Shown: positions 31,593 through 41,629 of the stretch, piece after piece
Numbering within the stretch: the stretch's first letter is position 1
Layout: each line of letters begins with the position of its first letter
Assembly: GCA_008729055.1 (NCBI GenBank)
Contig: SDUX01000007.1
Span: 2,652,064 to 2,716,063 of the forward strand
Length of the DNA: 64,000 bases
Direction: 5' to 3'
From: Pyropia haitanensis
Taxonomy: Eukaryota > Rhodophyta > Bangiophyceae > Bangiales > Bangiaceae
Translations under genes and position numbers: made by a program
Notes under the pieces: model-generated
Told to the model about the DNA's origin: nothing
Seen by the model: only the letters and a program-made list of their open reading frames with translations
Databases searched by the model: none

Positions 31593-34313
31593 TCAATACA
31601 ACAGCTCGGCCTTCCGCAGCAACTCCAGGCTCATGCCCACATCAGTGATCATGCGACCGTACAAGTCCTCCAGGCCATCCAAACCGCAAACCATAGTCCG
31701 TGAAGCGTCAGACTCGCCGATGGCATCCACGCGCCCGGACCAATCCCGACGCAGGACGTACAGCATAGCGAAGCGCTCCTTCCACTCCTCCCACGACGGA
31801 CCAAAGATGTCCCGCACTTGTGACCAAGCGCGTGGCACCTCGGTGTTGGCATCAAACAAGCCGTCCATGCCCGGAGCAGTGCTCTTGAGCGAGATCAGGA
31901 TCATGACGAGGGCATCCTTCGGGTAGGGACCGGAGGTCTGACTGCGCCGCAGGAAGATCGCACCGTCCACCGCTGGGTGCCCCGTCGACGTCCTCCATAC
32001 AGTACGCAGCAGTTGACGGTGCTTGGCGGGCTGCTTCGCCATCTGGACCAGCAGTGACAGGTCTCGATACGCTACCGTCTTCTTGGGGGTGGCAAAGTCC
32101 AGCTGCACGCTGCGCAGGACGTCGCTGGAGCCGCAAAAAATGTCGGCAGAGAGCGGCGGCTTCTCGACACCGACACTATCATCCGAGCGGGAAGACGCGT
32201 ATACCTCGGACAGGGTGCGGCTCGTGAAGTTGGCGGGGTAGAGTGCGCGTGCTTGCGACGCAGCGACCTCCCACCAGAGGTGGAAGTCCTCCCAGATGGT
32301 ACCAATATCGTGGGCTGTGCACGAAACCATCTTCCGCAACGCCAGGAGCAGCGGGTGGTTGGACAGAGAGACCTGCACGTTCGTCACAAACGATGAGGCC
32401 GGCATGAGAGGACGACACAAGATCGGACCCGACAAGATGATCTTGCCATCAGACCCGAGCTTGTCCAAGGAGCGGAGGCCGCCGACAGTACGCACCTCTG
32501 CTTCGCCCGGCAACAGCGACCCCAGCACCAGGACGGCCACGAGCTGCCGCGACTTATCCGTAAACGCCAACGCGCTGCACGTCAATCCGCTGTCTTCAGC
32601 TGCTCGCTCCACCAGAGCTTCCAGGCTCGCCCCCTCCGTTGAAGACTGCGGGAAGGTCTCGTGAGTGCGCAGGAGGACATCAAGCTTGGCGAGGAGGCGC
32701 GAGTGCCCACAGGTCAGGGAAGCGCAATAGCGCGCGACCGCAGAGAGCCGCTGCCGACCGACACGTGAGTCGATCGCATGGTCCTTGTCCTGCAGCTGCC
32801 CAAACACCACCTTGCCACCAATCACCATCTGGGAGCCCCGAGAGTAGAACTCCCGCAGAGCAGGTAGAAGGAAGCGAGCCGCGTCCGGGAGCGGGATCAG
32901 CGTCAGGGTGTACCCAGACCTCAACGGCCGGCGGGACACAGGCGTAGTCATCAGGTACATGAGGGAGATGAGGATGGTTGAAAACGCGGCAGGACCATTG
33001 CGCTTCTGGGCATAATCACTGAGGAAGGACCGCACGCCTTCCCCACCCGAGGAGTACGGCTTGAAGGGACCCGCAGGAAGAGCCTCACACGCCCCGACCT
33101 CGTCCACCAACAGAATCACGCCTTTGCCGGGAGTGCGTGCTTGCAGCCGCGCAAAGAGGTTGTCCGCGGCCGTCCACACGTCAACAGCGGTCAGAGTCCC
33201 CTTGGAGAGCGCGGCCCCGCAGCGGTCGAGGAACAACACCCAGCTCTGCGCGGTGTGGACGGGGAAGGTGCCGACAAACAGGAACCGCAGCAAAACGGGA
33301 AGCTGCCGTGCGTACCCTCCATGCTTCTTCGCCCTCATCTTGACCAGCGACGACTCCAGCTCCACGTCCAGGCGGCAGAGGTCGTTAAACGTCACCGGAA
33401 AGACGACGTTGGCGCTCGCCCAGTCCAGGGCCTGGCGGTGCTCCGCATACTTGGCCTGCTCACGCGCAGGCAGCTGGTCGTACGCCTGGATCAGGTCCGG
33501 CAGGCGACACAAGAGGTTGAAGAAGTGGGTCTTGCCCAAGCCGGGGGTCGCCCTGAGGAAGACGAGGCGAATCCGTTCCAGGTCCTTGGAGTTGGGCAGG
33601 AACTGGCGCTTGGTGACAGCGTGGTAGACGGCCAGCCAAAAGACCAGCAGAGCACCAAGGAGATGCTTCACGTTCACATAAGACACCATCGCGGGGTAGG
33701 GCCGAAACACCCGCTTGGATACGGCAGCAATGTCATTGATGGTCGTGTCCAGGAACTTGGACGCCAGCAGCTCCTTCACGACCTCCTCCAAGGCGGGATC
33801 GTCCACCTCGGGCGTGCGCTTGACGCCATCCTCCAAGCCCACGTCGATGAAGACGGGCTCCATGCGACCGTCCTCCAGCGCAGCCCAGCCGGCCTTGTCC
33901 AGCAATGCCCAATCATCGCCGCGTGAGCCCGGCGTGGCGCCAACATTCTTTGCATCAGCAGGATGGTCCGAGGCAGCGGACATACGCGTCGTGGATGAGG
34001 ACCAGCGACGAGTGCGCACGGCAGGCACCACGGCACGTCGAGTGCACAGCTGCGACGGCGCCCACGTGAACGGCCGCTGCGGCTTGATGGATGGCAGCAC
34101 AGGCCCGCCATTGGTCATAAAAGAGAGGGAGGGGCCCAACGGCGCCTGGCACTGTCGCGCCGTCACAACATAGTGCGCAGCGGACATACGGCGCAACATC
34201 CGTCCGGTGGTGAAAGCAGGACTTGTCCGTTCTCGAAGCACCACCAACCCTGCGCGCGAGGACGACCGTGCCTGCTCACGGTCTCCACACGCACTAGTCC
34301 GCCTTGCCGCCAT
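31593..34313 (-). CDS. P-loop NTPase with possible C-terminal nuclease-like domain, Crinkler/RHS-type architecture
   Basis: The 906-residue frame is intact and starts at ATG 34313 (MAARRTSACGDREQARSSSR). Walker A is ATPGLGKTHFFNLL (about 33515-33555, near residue 255). A Walker B-like strand is GVILLVDEVGACEAL (about 33075-33120, near residue 400), followed by TILISLMYLMTTPVSRRP and YTLTLIPLPDAARFLLPALR. This pattern (nucleotide loop, hhhhDE strand, then a sensor-like LTTP and an LxxLP segment) resembles the NTPase module of oomycete Crinklers and trypanosome RHS proteins. In that set the C-terminus is often a restriction-endonuclease-fold nuclease. Here VDGAIFLRRSQTSG and ALVMILISLKSTAPGMDG (about 31880-31975) could form the D...xxK core, although the usual Glu/Gln is replaced. 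Composition is less GC-rich and lacks the Ala/Gly runs of neighbouring genes, hinting at transfer or mobility. The function is not known; the family assignment is by motif order only. Confidence 0.55.
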   Translation of the reverse strand: MAARRTSACGDREQARSSSRAGLVVLRERTSPAFTTGRMLRRMSAAHYVVTARQCQAPLGPSLSFMTNGGPVLPSIKPQRPFTWAPSQLCTRRAVVPAVRTRRWSSSTTRMSAASDHPADAKNVGATPGSRGDDWALLDKAGWAALEDGRMEPVFIDVGLEDGVKRTPEVDDPALEEVVKELLASKFLDTTINDIAAVSKRVFRPYPAMVSYVNVKHLLGALLVFWLAVYHAVTKRQFLPNSKDLERIRLVFLRATPGLGKTHFFNLLCRLPDLIQAYDQLPAREQAKYAEHRQALDWASANVVFPVTFNDLCRLDVELESSLVKMRAKKHGGYARQLPVLLRFLFVGTFPVHTAQSWVLFLDRCGAALSKGTLTAVDVWTAADNLFARLQARTPGKGVILLVDEVGACEALPAGPFKPYSSGGEGVRSFLSDYAQKRNGPAAFSTILISLMYLMTTPVSRRPLRSGYTLTLIPLPDAARFLLPALREFYSRGSQMVIGGKVVFGQLQDKDHAIDSRVGRQRLSAVARYCASLTCGHSRLLAKLDVLLRTHETFPQSSTEGASLEALVERAAEDSGLTCSALAFTDKSRQLVAVLVLGSLLPGEAEVRTVGGLRSLDKLGSDGKIILSGPILCRPLMPASSFVTNVQVSLSNHPLLLALRKMVSCTAHDIGTIWEDFHLWWEVAASQARALYPANFTSRTLSEVYASSRSDDSVGVEKPPLSADIFCGSSDVLRSVQLDFATPKKTVAYRDLSLLVQMAKQPAKHRQLLRTVWRTSTGHPAVDGAIFLRRSQTSGPYPKDALVMILISLKSTAPGMDGLFDANTEVPRAWSQVRDIFGPSWEEWKERFAMLYVLRRDWSGRVDAIGESDASRTMVCGLDGLEDLYGRMITDVGMSLELLRKAELLY

Positions 34314-35796
34314 CAGGACGAGTGAATTTGGGGGGTTGCGATGAAAGGGGGCTGGGCACAGTCGCGCCGGCGGCGGTGGCTTCGTCCCCAAGGGGCTCCC
34401 TCGCCACCGCCGCAAGCCCCGCCACACAGGCCAGGCCGAGGAGCGCCACGGCCACTACCGCGTCACCCAGGTCACCCGCCGACCACAGCCGCCCCCCCCT
34501 CGCAGCGCCCCCGTCAACGCCACCCAAGCACGCTCCCCACGTACGGCGGCGCACGGCGGGCCGCCGCCCCCGACGGTCGCCAACGTCGCGTTCAGCCCCG
34601 CGTTGGCCGCTCCCGCAGCTGCCGTCGCCGCCGTCGACGTCCTGCTATCGCCTCAGGTGGCGGCGGCGGCGGCCGCCGCCACAAGAGCGGCGGCACGGGC
34701 CAGCCGCGCCCACCGCCCTTCCTCCTTCACCGGCCCTTCCAGCCCCACGCCGTCGGCAGCGGCGGTGGTGGCGCCCCCCCCCCTCCGCTGCAGCACCTGC
34801 TGCGCCAAACGTCACAAATGCTCTCGCATCGCGGCCCGCGGAGGCCACGGACCGGGCCGGGGCGAGCCACTCCGCCGCAAACACTAGCGCGGTGGTCGCG
34901 TTGCGGGTGGGGGGTCCGCCAACGGCCACCGCCAGGCGCGCCTGCTCTAGCTAGGGGAAGAAACAGGTCGCCCGCGGCGGACGTTGCCTGAGCGGTGGGG
35001 GGCAGATGCCGTGCTTGGCCGCGGTGGCCGCCGCTGTCGGGGGGTGCATGAGGTCCGAGTGATCGACAGAAGTGTCCCCATGCATTCCGTTGAGGACAGG
35101 TACTTGATGCGGCAGGACCGACCGGATGCAGTACGCCTGTCCGTGATGTAAGAGCATGTCCATCGGTGAGCCAAAAATCTATTTTTTGGCTCAGAGCACG
35201 TCTATCGGTGAGCCAAGAAGCCAAAAAGCGATCCTCTGAGCTATTTTCCGCAGAATGGTTCCAAGGATAGTTTTATAGCTAAGCCAATCAGATGCGCGGA
35301 TGGGGGAATCACCCGCCACGAACCCGTTCATTCCACCTGGTGTCGGGTCGGCCGTTGGAGTTTTTGTCGCGACTTTTTCGACAGCGCAGCAGCGCGGCCA
35401 GCGCCTGGCTGCCAGCCCTTGCGGCGCCCAAGCTTTTTGTTCCCCCCGTAGCGCTGCATACCCCCAGCGGCGTTGCTTGTCAATCAATCCCATCCACCCC
35501 CTACTCCCTACCCTCCAAGTGTCTTTCCACCGCTATGGCATCAGAGATTCGGAGCCCGCCACCTGGCTTCTCAAAGCTGGGCTGCTCCACGCCACCGGGT
35601 CATCCATGGCCACAGTTGTCGCAAGACAAGATGGGGAAACTGGGAAAGGATGCTGCACAGAGACCGCGTAGACCGCGGATGGGGATCGGGGGGGGGAGGG
35701 AGGGGTGGAGGCGTTGGTGCCAAAGATCGGCAGGATGCGGGGTCATCCAACGTACAATTTGCTCGCGGGCCTGTGCCATTGAAGGACTGACTGTAC
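34314..35796. other. intergenic, includes a short palindromic repeat
   Basis: 34314-34960 has filler frames only. From 35153 the repeat GAGCATGTCCATCGGTGAGCC recurs in altered form at 35191. Between them GAGCCAAAAA...TTTTTTGGCTC (35166-35190) forms a hairpin. GAGCAT-type ends of this kind are common in small non-autonomous DNA transposons. No gene is supported between 35300 and 35796. Confidence 0.4.
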
Positions 35797-35814
35797 CGAG
35801 TACGCTGTTGCCTC

Positions 35815-36415
35815 TTTGTCATCTTGCGCAGCACAATAGAGGGATTTTGTGAGATCGTTTGTGAGATCTTCGTGAGAACTAAGGCCCTAATTTCGGACAC
35901 CAGGGTCCATTTTAAGGTCAAACTCAAGATTCGACATCTCACGTGAGATCGTTTGGTGACAACTCGGGGGTCTGTTCTCACATACTTGTGAGATCTCCAC
36001 GCCCCCTGTAAGTCCCAAGGTCCAGCTGTTGTGCATGGAGTAGCAGCAAATTGATGGCGCAATGGAACTGTTGGCGCCGCACTGGTCCGCGCGCGCACGT
36101 CGTGTGCCGCCTGTGCCGCGTCCCGACGTCGACTGTGCGACCGCAGCGCGTGTGCAACGTCGTTTTCTCTCGCGGCCAAGAACACGATGGCATCCAAGGA
36201 GCAGCTTGACGAGGCCTTACGGTCTCTCGTATGTAAATATTGGGACCAACTACTAGAGCGTTCTCCTTCTCACGCAGGAGGATCTCACAAAAACACTGGC
36301 GTCTCGTTGTGACAAGATCTGGTAAAGACCCTAAATATTGCTTAGTTGTTGTCACGAAGATCTCACGGACGATCTCACAAAAACTCTCTAATGTGCTGCC
36401 AAGACGAACGCGGCG
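35815..36415. mobile_element. fold-back or MITE-like element with long inverted arms
   Basis: The left arm (about 35815-35895) reads GCAGCACAATAGAGGG, then TTTTGTGAGATCG and GTGAGATCTTCGTGA. The right arm (about 36330-36410), on the opposite strand, reads GCAGCACATTAGAGAG, then TTTTTGTGAGATCG and GTGAGATCTTCGTGA. The two align over about 70-80 bp with few mismatches. Similarity may extend outward to about 35797 and 36440 through the CTCAACCGACC/GCTGTTGCC stretches. GTGAGATC also recurs inside (35940-36000 and 36285). The 430-bp interior has no supported ORF. Target duplications are not obvious. Confidence 0.7.
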
Positions 36416-36912
36416 GAGGCGGTCGGTTGAGTATTCGAGGTCGGAACATTTCAATGTGGTCAAGAAAAAGAGTGAAAAAATATAGTAAAACAGTTAACAG
36501 ACCAAATAATGGATGGACAGCTGTACAAGACAGGGGTGTACGGCCGAGAGGACAAGCCTTTTGGATATGTTTGGTTGAACGTGACGCGCAGATGTACGGG
36601 CGGGTGTGAATTACAGTGTGCTTTAGGGATGTTTTGACCAATTGGACCGCGCTTCAAATCCCTTACAAAACCATGGACCCCCCACGTACGGCCATATCCG
36701 AAACTCACGCAGCGGAACCCATTCCAAATTCAGAACTTAAGCGTCCGCTCGGCGGCGTGGCGCTTCCCCCTCCCCTTCTTCCACCCCGGGTAACCCTGCG
36801 GGGGTCCCCCCTTCACCCCCCTACCGCTTTGGTTCGGCGCTATGGCGCCAGCTACCGTGGTGGGGGGGCGGGGGGGCGCCGCGGCGGCCGCCATGGTCGC
36901 CGTCGTCGTCGC

Positions 36913-36948
36913 CGTCGGCGTCGATCTGAGAGCACACCCAACCACGTC
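36913..36948 (+). repeat. left inverted repeat of the Harbinger element
   Basis: The 20-bp AGAGCACACCCAACCACGTC and 10-bp CGTCGGCGTC are perfectly complementary to 43528-43557. The left copy has GATCTG inserted between the two blocks. Confidence 0.8.
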
Positions 36949-37903
36949 AACCCCATCGGGAATAAGCAAACGTGGCACGTAATTGGACCGCGAATCGGCT
37001 TAAAACGGCATCAAATCTCTGTTCTGGCTGGTTTCAAGATTGCGGGCGGTCACATAGTGACGTCGACGGAAGGATCTCCACGTTCTCGGATCGGATTCGA
37101 CGAAACCCAATTCATGTAAGTCCTCCCGGGTTTCGGGCATGTTTGGGGCCCCGTTGGGGAATGGGAATGGGGACACCCCAATCTGGTCGGAAATGGGCCA
37201 TCCCCATCCCCATTCCCCATTCTCGCGGGCTGGTTGGGCCTCGACCACGTGTCCGATCGTCGCCGCATGGCAATTTTTTGCAATCTGAATCTGACCGTGC
37301 ACGATCGGTGACGACCGCAGCACGATCGCAGGCGCTTCGGGGCCCCCATCGGGCTCCGCGAAGTGGGGCGAATGGTCGGCGGGTAGCACTCGCGTGACAA
37401 CCACAACAGGCACGTGGCGGCTGCCCGCTGTGCCCGCGCCACTGGCATGGGGCGAGGGGCACACAGGCGGCGTGTCGGCCGGCGGTTGCGCAGCACCACA
37501 AACCGTTCCTGCGTACCCAGTCGCGTGGCGTCCGCGGCCGCGGTGGCGCGCCGCCACAGCAGCCACTGGCAGTGATGTGGCCATGTGGGGTGTCGGTTGT
37601 GGCGTGCCCTCCCGAGTCTGTCCGCGTTCCGGCGTACGGGGAAGTGCTCTCTTTTTTTATTGGACGACCGGCCCATTGCTGGAGGGCGGGACGGGGTGCG
37701 AGGTGCGAGGGACATCGACAGCGGGGGCGGGGCGGGAAAGAAATCTGATTGGTTGAGCGCTGTTTCGGGGGCCACAGATTCTCGGCCGCGCGCTGGGGTC
37801 AGCTGTGATCGTGGTGGGTGCCCACGGTCGTGACCTCGACCGGCGCCATCACCGTCGTCGTGGCCATCACGCTCCCGCGCGCGTTTTTTGGGACCCACAC
37901 ACC

Positions 37904-39349
37904 ATGGCTGAGGACCTATCGCTCTTGGACGTGGAGGCTCTCTTGCAGGATGCTGAGGACATGGAAATTGCGGAAGCTGTGGCTGCCCATCTGACCGTGC
38001 TGCACCACTGGAGGACGAGGAAGAGAGCTGCCCGCGTTGGCGGCGTGCGGCGGTACCACGGATCTGTTCTTGCACGGCGGCCCAACAAGCAGCGTAACTT
38101 TGCGAGGGGGTTGCGCAGCATTCTAATCGACTACTTTGGGGTGGCAGGGAATCCGCCTGTGTATGACGAGGATGATTTTGAGCGTCGCTTTCGCGTGCCG
38201 CGATCTGTGTTTGTGCGTGTGTATCGGGCTGTGAAGGACCAGCCTGGTTTCGAGCAGGCCATAGATGCCACCGGCCGACCTCGGGCGCACCCGCTCCAGA
38301 AGCTGGTCGCTGCTTTTCGCGTGCTGGCTTATGGGGAGTCCACTGATCGTCCCGATGAGTATTGCCGTATCTCTCGCTCGACGGTGGACAATTCTGTGCG
38401 TGACCTGGTCTCCTATGTCGTGGATCTTTTTGGACCTATGTATTTGCGCCAGCCAAACGCCGAGGAGCTGACCGTCATGCTTAAGCGGAGCGCGGAGCGG
38501 GGGATGCCCGGCTGCATTGGATCACTTGATTGCTCTCACTGGGAGTGGCGGGCGTGTCCCAAAGGCATGCAGGGGTCATTTCAGAACAGGAAGGGGCGCC
38601 GATCTATTGTCATGGAGGCGGTGTGTGACGAGGACCTGTACATCTGGCACCTTTTTGTCGGTTGCCCCGGCAGTATGAATGACATCAACGTGCTGCAGCA
38701 GTCGCCGCTGTACCAGGACGTCACGGCCGGTCTGTGGCCGCCGCGGGACCAGCCCTTCACTGTCAATGGGGTCACACGCACGCTGTTGTACTATCTGGTG
38801 GATAAGATATACCCCCACTACGCGTTTTTTGTGCAGGCGTATGCCAACCCTGACACGGACAAGAAGCGGATCTTCAACCGGCTGCAGGAGGCGCTGAGGA
38901 AGGACGCGGAGAGGCTGTACGCTGTACTGACGGCGCGCTGGCACATTGCTCTACATCCTGCGCGGTACGCCACCGTCCAGCGGATCACACTGGTTGTGAA
39001 GGCCGTGGCTATTTTGCACAATATGGTGACTGAGGTACGGCGGGGCGGGTATTTGTCTCGTCAACGTGCTCGGGAGGAAGCTGGAGGGGCGGGTGGACTG
39101 GGGGGGGGGGCTGGCGTTCCTGCTCCCGGGGTTGGGGCACCCGGCGGCGGGGATCTGGGCGGCCTCCCCCCTCTGGCCCATCCCCCCCCCGCTGTTCAAC
39201 CCCTAGGGCAGCTGCCGGTTGATTCCTTTTTGCGGGCTGCGCAGGCGTGGAAGGAGGTGCGGAATCGAACCGCGCACGTTGCTTTGCGCAATGACCTGGC
39301 GGAGGACATCTATAAGAACCGAGCGGCACTTCTGGAGCACTACCTGTGA
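37904..39349 (+). CDS. PIF/Harbinger DDE transposase (HARBI1 / plant-transposon-protein family)
   Basis: The enzyme cuts and joins transposon ends through an RNase H-fold DDE centre. ATG 37904 (ACACCATGG context) gives 481 residues, MAEDLSLLDVEALLQDAEDM. The N-terminus includes a YDEDDFERRFRVPRSVFVRV stretch and an HTH-like CRISRSTVDNSVRDLV. The catalytic acids are visible in GSLDCSHWEW (first D), GCPGSMNDINVL (second D) and ALRKDAERLYAVLTARW (E). The KIYPHYAFF segment between them, and the closing VKAVAILHNMV, are family signatures. No stop or frame break interrupts the gene, so it may be active or recently so. A Pro/Gly-rich linker precedes a helical C-terminal tail. It converges with the Myb-like gene on the minus strand. 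Confidence 0.93.
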   Translation: MAEDLSLLDVEALLQDAEDMEIAEAVAAHLTVLHHWRTRKRAARVGGVRRYHGSVLARRPNKQRNFARGLRSILIDYFGVAGNPPVYDEDDFERRFRVPRSVFVRVYRAVKDQPGFEQAIDATGRPRAHPLQKLVAAFRVLAYGESTDRPDEYCRISRSTVDNSVRDLVSYVVDLFGPMYLRQPNAEELTVMLKRSAERGMPGCIGSLDCSHWEWRACPKGMQGSFQNRKGRRSIVMEAVCDEDLYIWHLFVGCPGSMNDINVLQQSPLYQDVTAGLWPPRDQPFTVNGVTRTLLYYLVDKIYPHYAFFVQAYANPDTDKKRIFNRLQEALRKDAERLYAVLTARWHIALHPARYATVQRITLVVKAVAILHNMVTEVRRGGYLSRQRAREEAGGAGGLGGGAGVPAPGVGAPGGGDLGGLPPLAHPPPAVQPLGQLPVDSFLRAAQAWKEVRNRTAHVALRNDLAEDIYKNRAALLEHYL

Positions 39350-39389
39350 GTGTCTGTTGAGTCTGCTGGGACGGTTGTGGCATCAATAG

Positions 39390-39966
39390 AAAGGTTTTTT
39401 TTCCCCGTTGGGCAGGGGTTTTTTTTTCCTTGGATCTTTTTGCCATACTGCATCAGCGTGCGTCTCCGGCACGTGTCCGTCAGCATCAGCGCGGGGTAGG
39501 CCCGGTGGCCTTTGCCGAAATGGCTGGGGACAGTGGCAGGGGTGGGGGGGGGCGTCGGCGGCCGCCGCCGTCATGATGGAAGTTCGTGGTGGGAAGGGAG
39601 GGCAACACGAGAGAGGGGACTTTTAGTAGAGGCGGCGGCCTCCTGAGCGGGGTGGGGGAGTGGCGGTAGCGACGGGCGCCTTAGTGCGGTGCGGCGTAGG
39701 GGGGGAGGGCCAGCAGTGGCCGCCACTGCGCGAGAGCGTAGGGGGGGGGGGGGTGTGGCTCCTCTCGCGTCCTGTTCCCCCCACCCGTCGCTGTGGACGC
39801 CACCGCGCTGCCGCGGGGTGCGCGCTGCACGAGTCCCTGTCCTCTCAGCCTCTCACGTGACTTTCCCCTTCGCCTTCCATAGACTGAAAGAGACGCAGAT
39901 GCCCACAGGCAGGTGACAAAGTAAGTAGGAAAAAAAAAACCCTGCCGAATGGGAAAAAAAAACCTT
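39390..39966. repeat. inverted repeat between the two convergent transposon genes (possible nested MITE)
   Basis: The left arm 39390-39430 (AAAGGTTTTTTTTCCCCGTT, GGGCAGGGG, T9, CCT) and the right arm 39928-39966 are inverted copies differing at only a few bases. The left arm begins 41 bases past the transposase stop and the right arm lies about 150 bases past the Myb-like stop. The roughly 495-bp interior has no credible ORF. It is either a small nested non-autonomous element or a symmetric pair of 3'-end signals. Confidence 0.75.
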
Positions 39967-40113
39967 TGCTCATGCACTGCTACTACTACAGGTACGGTAC
40001 GGCCGCCGGTACTGCGACTGCTACAGGTCCAACCGCTCAAACAGGTACAACGCGTCCATGGCAATCAACAAAAAAAACAATAGACAAACGGAACAGCAAA
40101 AGCGATTGTGGCA

Positions 40114-41619
40114 CTAGGCACTGTCCGAGTCGGTCGCGAACGACGACTCAGACGACATGTCCTCCAGCCGAGGAGGGGCACCAGGGGAGGCCTCGCTGCC
40201 AGAGTCAGAGAGAGGCACGGTAGTGCGCAGCGCGGCGTTGAGGCGTTTGGCTGCGGCAGCGGCTTTGCGCATCTGCGACTCCGTGCCGCGTGACCGCTTC
40301 TTCGGCTTGCCGGCTTGGCCACAGGCTGACGGGCGAACGAGAGACGGGGTGCGACCCCGCCCGCGCATCGTGGCCGCAGCTGGGACTGGAGCGAGGGGAG
40401 GGGGGTCAGAGTTGGCCGCTTCAGCAGCAACAGGCGCGGTGGGAGCGGGTGCAGAGGGCGGCACCACCGCCACAGCAGGTCCATCAGGTCCAACAGCACC
40501 GGCGGTGGGCGGTCCAGGTACCACCCAGACCGGCGGGGCCTCAGGAGGAGGGGGGGGCGGCCGCTCCCAGTCTTCATCGTCAACGATCTCGTGCACTGCA
40601 GGTCCAACGGTAGTGGTAGCCGTCCCGGCCGAGGTTGTGGCGGCGTCGCTGGTGTCAAGAGTGATGCCCGCCGCAGCCAGCGCAGCACGAGCTTTGGCCT
40701 GGCGAAAAATCTTAGCCTCCTCAGTAAAACGCATCTCGGGTAGGTTGAAGAGAATAATCGACGATCGCTCCTTGGATGCGTTGGCGATGGCCTCCAGCGC
40801 GGCCGTGCTTGCCTTCATCTGCCGGGATATGCTCAGCTCCTCCGCTTTCTGCTTCTTTGCTGCCTTGCTGCCAATGGGGCGGCGCACAAAAGGGCGGACG
40901 GCGCGCGACTTGACGGTCGCCCCAGCACCACCACCCGCACCAGCGCCACCAGTACCGCCAGCACCACCCGCACCGCCAGCACCACCCGCACCACCAGAAC
41001 CACCCTCGCCGCCAGCGCCAGCAGACTGGCCAGCACCAGCGGCACGGCCCGAGTCACCGTCCTCAGCGTCTCCAGAGTCGTCGTCGTCGTCGATGTCGCT
41101 GTCGTCCTCGTCCTCGTCGCCAGTAAAAAGCCCAGCAGCAAGCGAACCAGCAGCACCGCTCCACTTGTCGTGGCCGCGCATGACCTTCCAGCAGAGCACC
41201 CACTTTTCGAGGTGGTAGCTCTTCCGCTTGTCCTCCGCCGTGGCAGTGCCGTCCAGGCGCCGCTGGTGGACCTGGATCGCCTGGTACACGGGCTGGCCCT
41301 TGCTGTGGGCCAGAGCTCCCATAATCATTGCGGCCTCATCAGGGTTGCCGGTCAGGTCCATCCGCTGCACAGCTAGCCAGGAAGACGCAAACGCGCAGAC
41401 GCCCTTCTTGGCCTTCCCAAGCACCTTCTTGACCGCACTCACAGTCCGCCGCACGTAGTCCACATTCCCCATGACCGCCTCGTCATACGTCTCCGTCACA
41501 GCCGCCCAGAACTCGGCAGTCCGCTGGTCGGTCCCCTTGATAGGGTCGTTGCTGACCGCCAAAAAAGCCTCACACAGAACGGACAACTCCTCCTTGGTCC
41601 ACCCCCGCTGGGATCCCAT
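40114..41619 (-). CDS. Myb/SANT-like DNA-binding protein, second ORF of the Harbinger element
   Basis: Harbinger transposons encode a Myb-like partner that binds the transposon ends and helps import the transposase. ATG 41619 gives 501 residues beginning MGSQRGWTKEELSVLCEAFL. The Trp of GWTKEE, the VSNDPIKGTDQRTAEFWAAV block and YVRRTVSAVKKVL match the trihelix/Myb-like domain found in plant PIF-associated proteins (residues 1-110). HLEKWVLCWKVMRGHDKW follows, then an acidic DEDEDDSDIDDDDDSGDAED and a Gly/Ala tract. A coiled segment with ALEAIANASKERSSIILFNL precedes a basic region with KPKKRSRGTESQMRKAA. A serine/acid-rich tail ends the protein. The gene is uninterrupted. Confidence 0.82.
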   Translation of the reverse strand: MGSQRGWTKEELSVLCEAFLAVSNDPIKGTDQRTAEFWAAVTETYDEAVMGNVDYVRRTVSAVKKVLGKAKKGVCAFASSWLAVQRMDLTGNPDEAAMIMGALAHSKGQPVYQAIQVHQRRLDGTATAEDKRKSYHLEKWVLCWKVMRGHDKWSGAAGSLAAGLFTGDEDEDDSDIDDDDDSGDAEDGDSGRAAGAGQSAGAGGEGGSGGAGGAGGAGGAGGTGGAGAGGGAGATVKSRAVRPFVRRPIGSKAAKKQKAEELSISRQMKASTAALEAIANASKERSSIILFNLPEMRFTEEAKIFRQAKARAALAAAGITLDTSDAATTSAGTATTTVGPAVHEIVDDEDWERPPPPPPEAPPVWVVPGPPTAGAVGPDGPAVAVVPPSAPAPTAPVAAEAANSDPPPLAPVPAAATMRGRGRTPSLVRPSACGQAGKPKKRSRGTESQMRKAAAAAKRLNAALRTTVPLSDSGSEASPGAPPRLEDMSSESSFATDSDSA

Positions 41620-41629
41620 CGTGGCAAAG

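Noticed and set aside
37140..37230. GGGGAATGGGAATGGGGA / TCCCCATTCCC hairpin as a transposon end
   Set aside because: It is a local inverted repeat inside the Harbinger element, not matched at the right side; more likely a UTR or subterminal structure.
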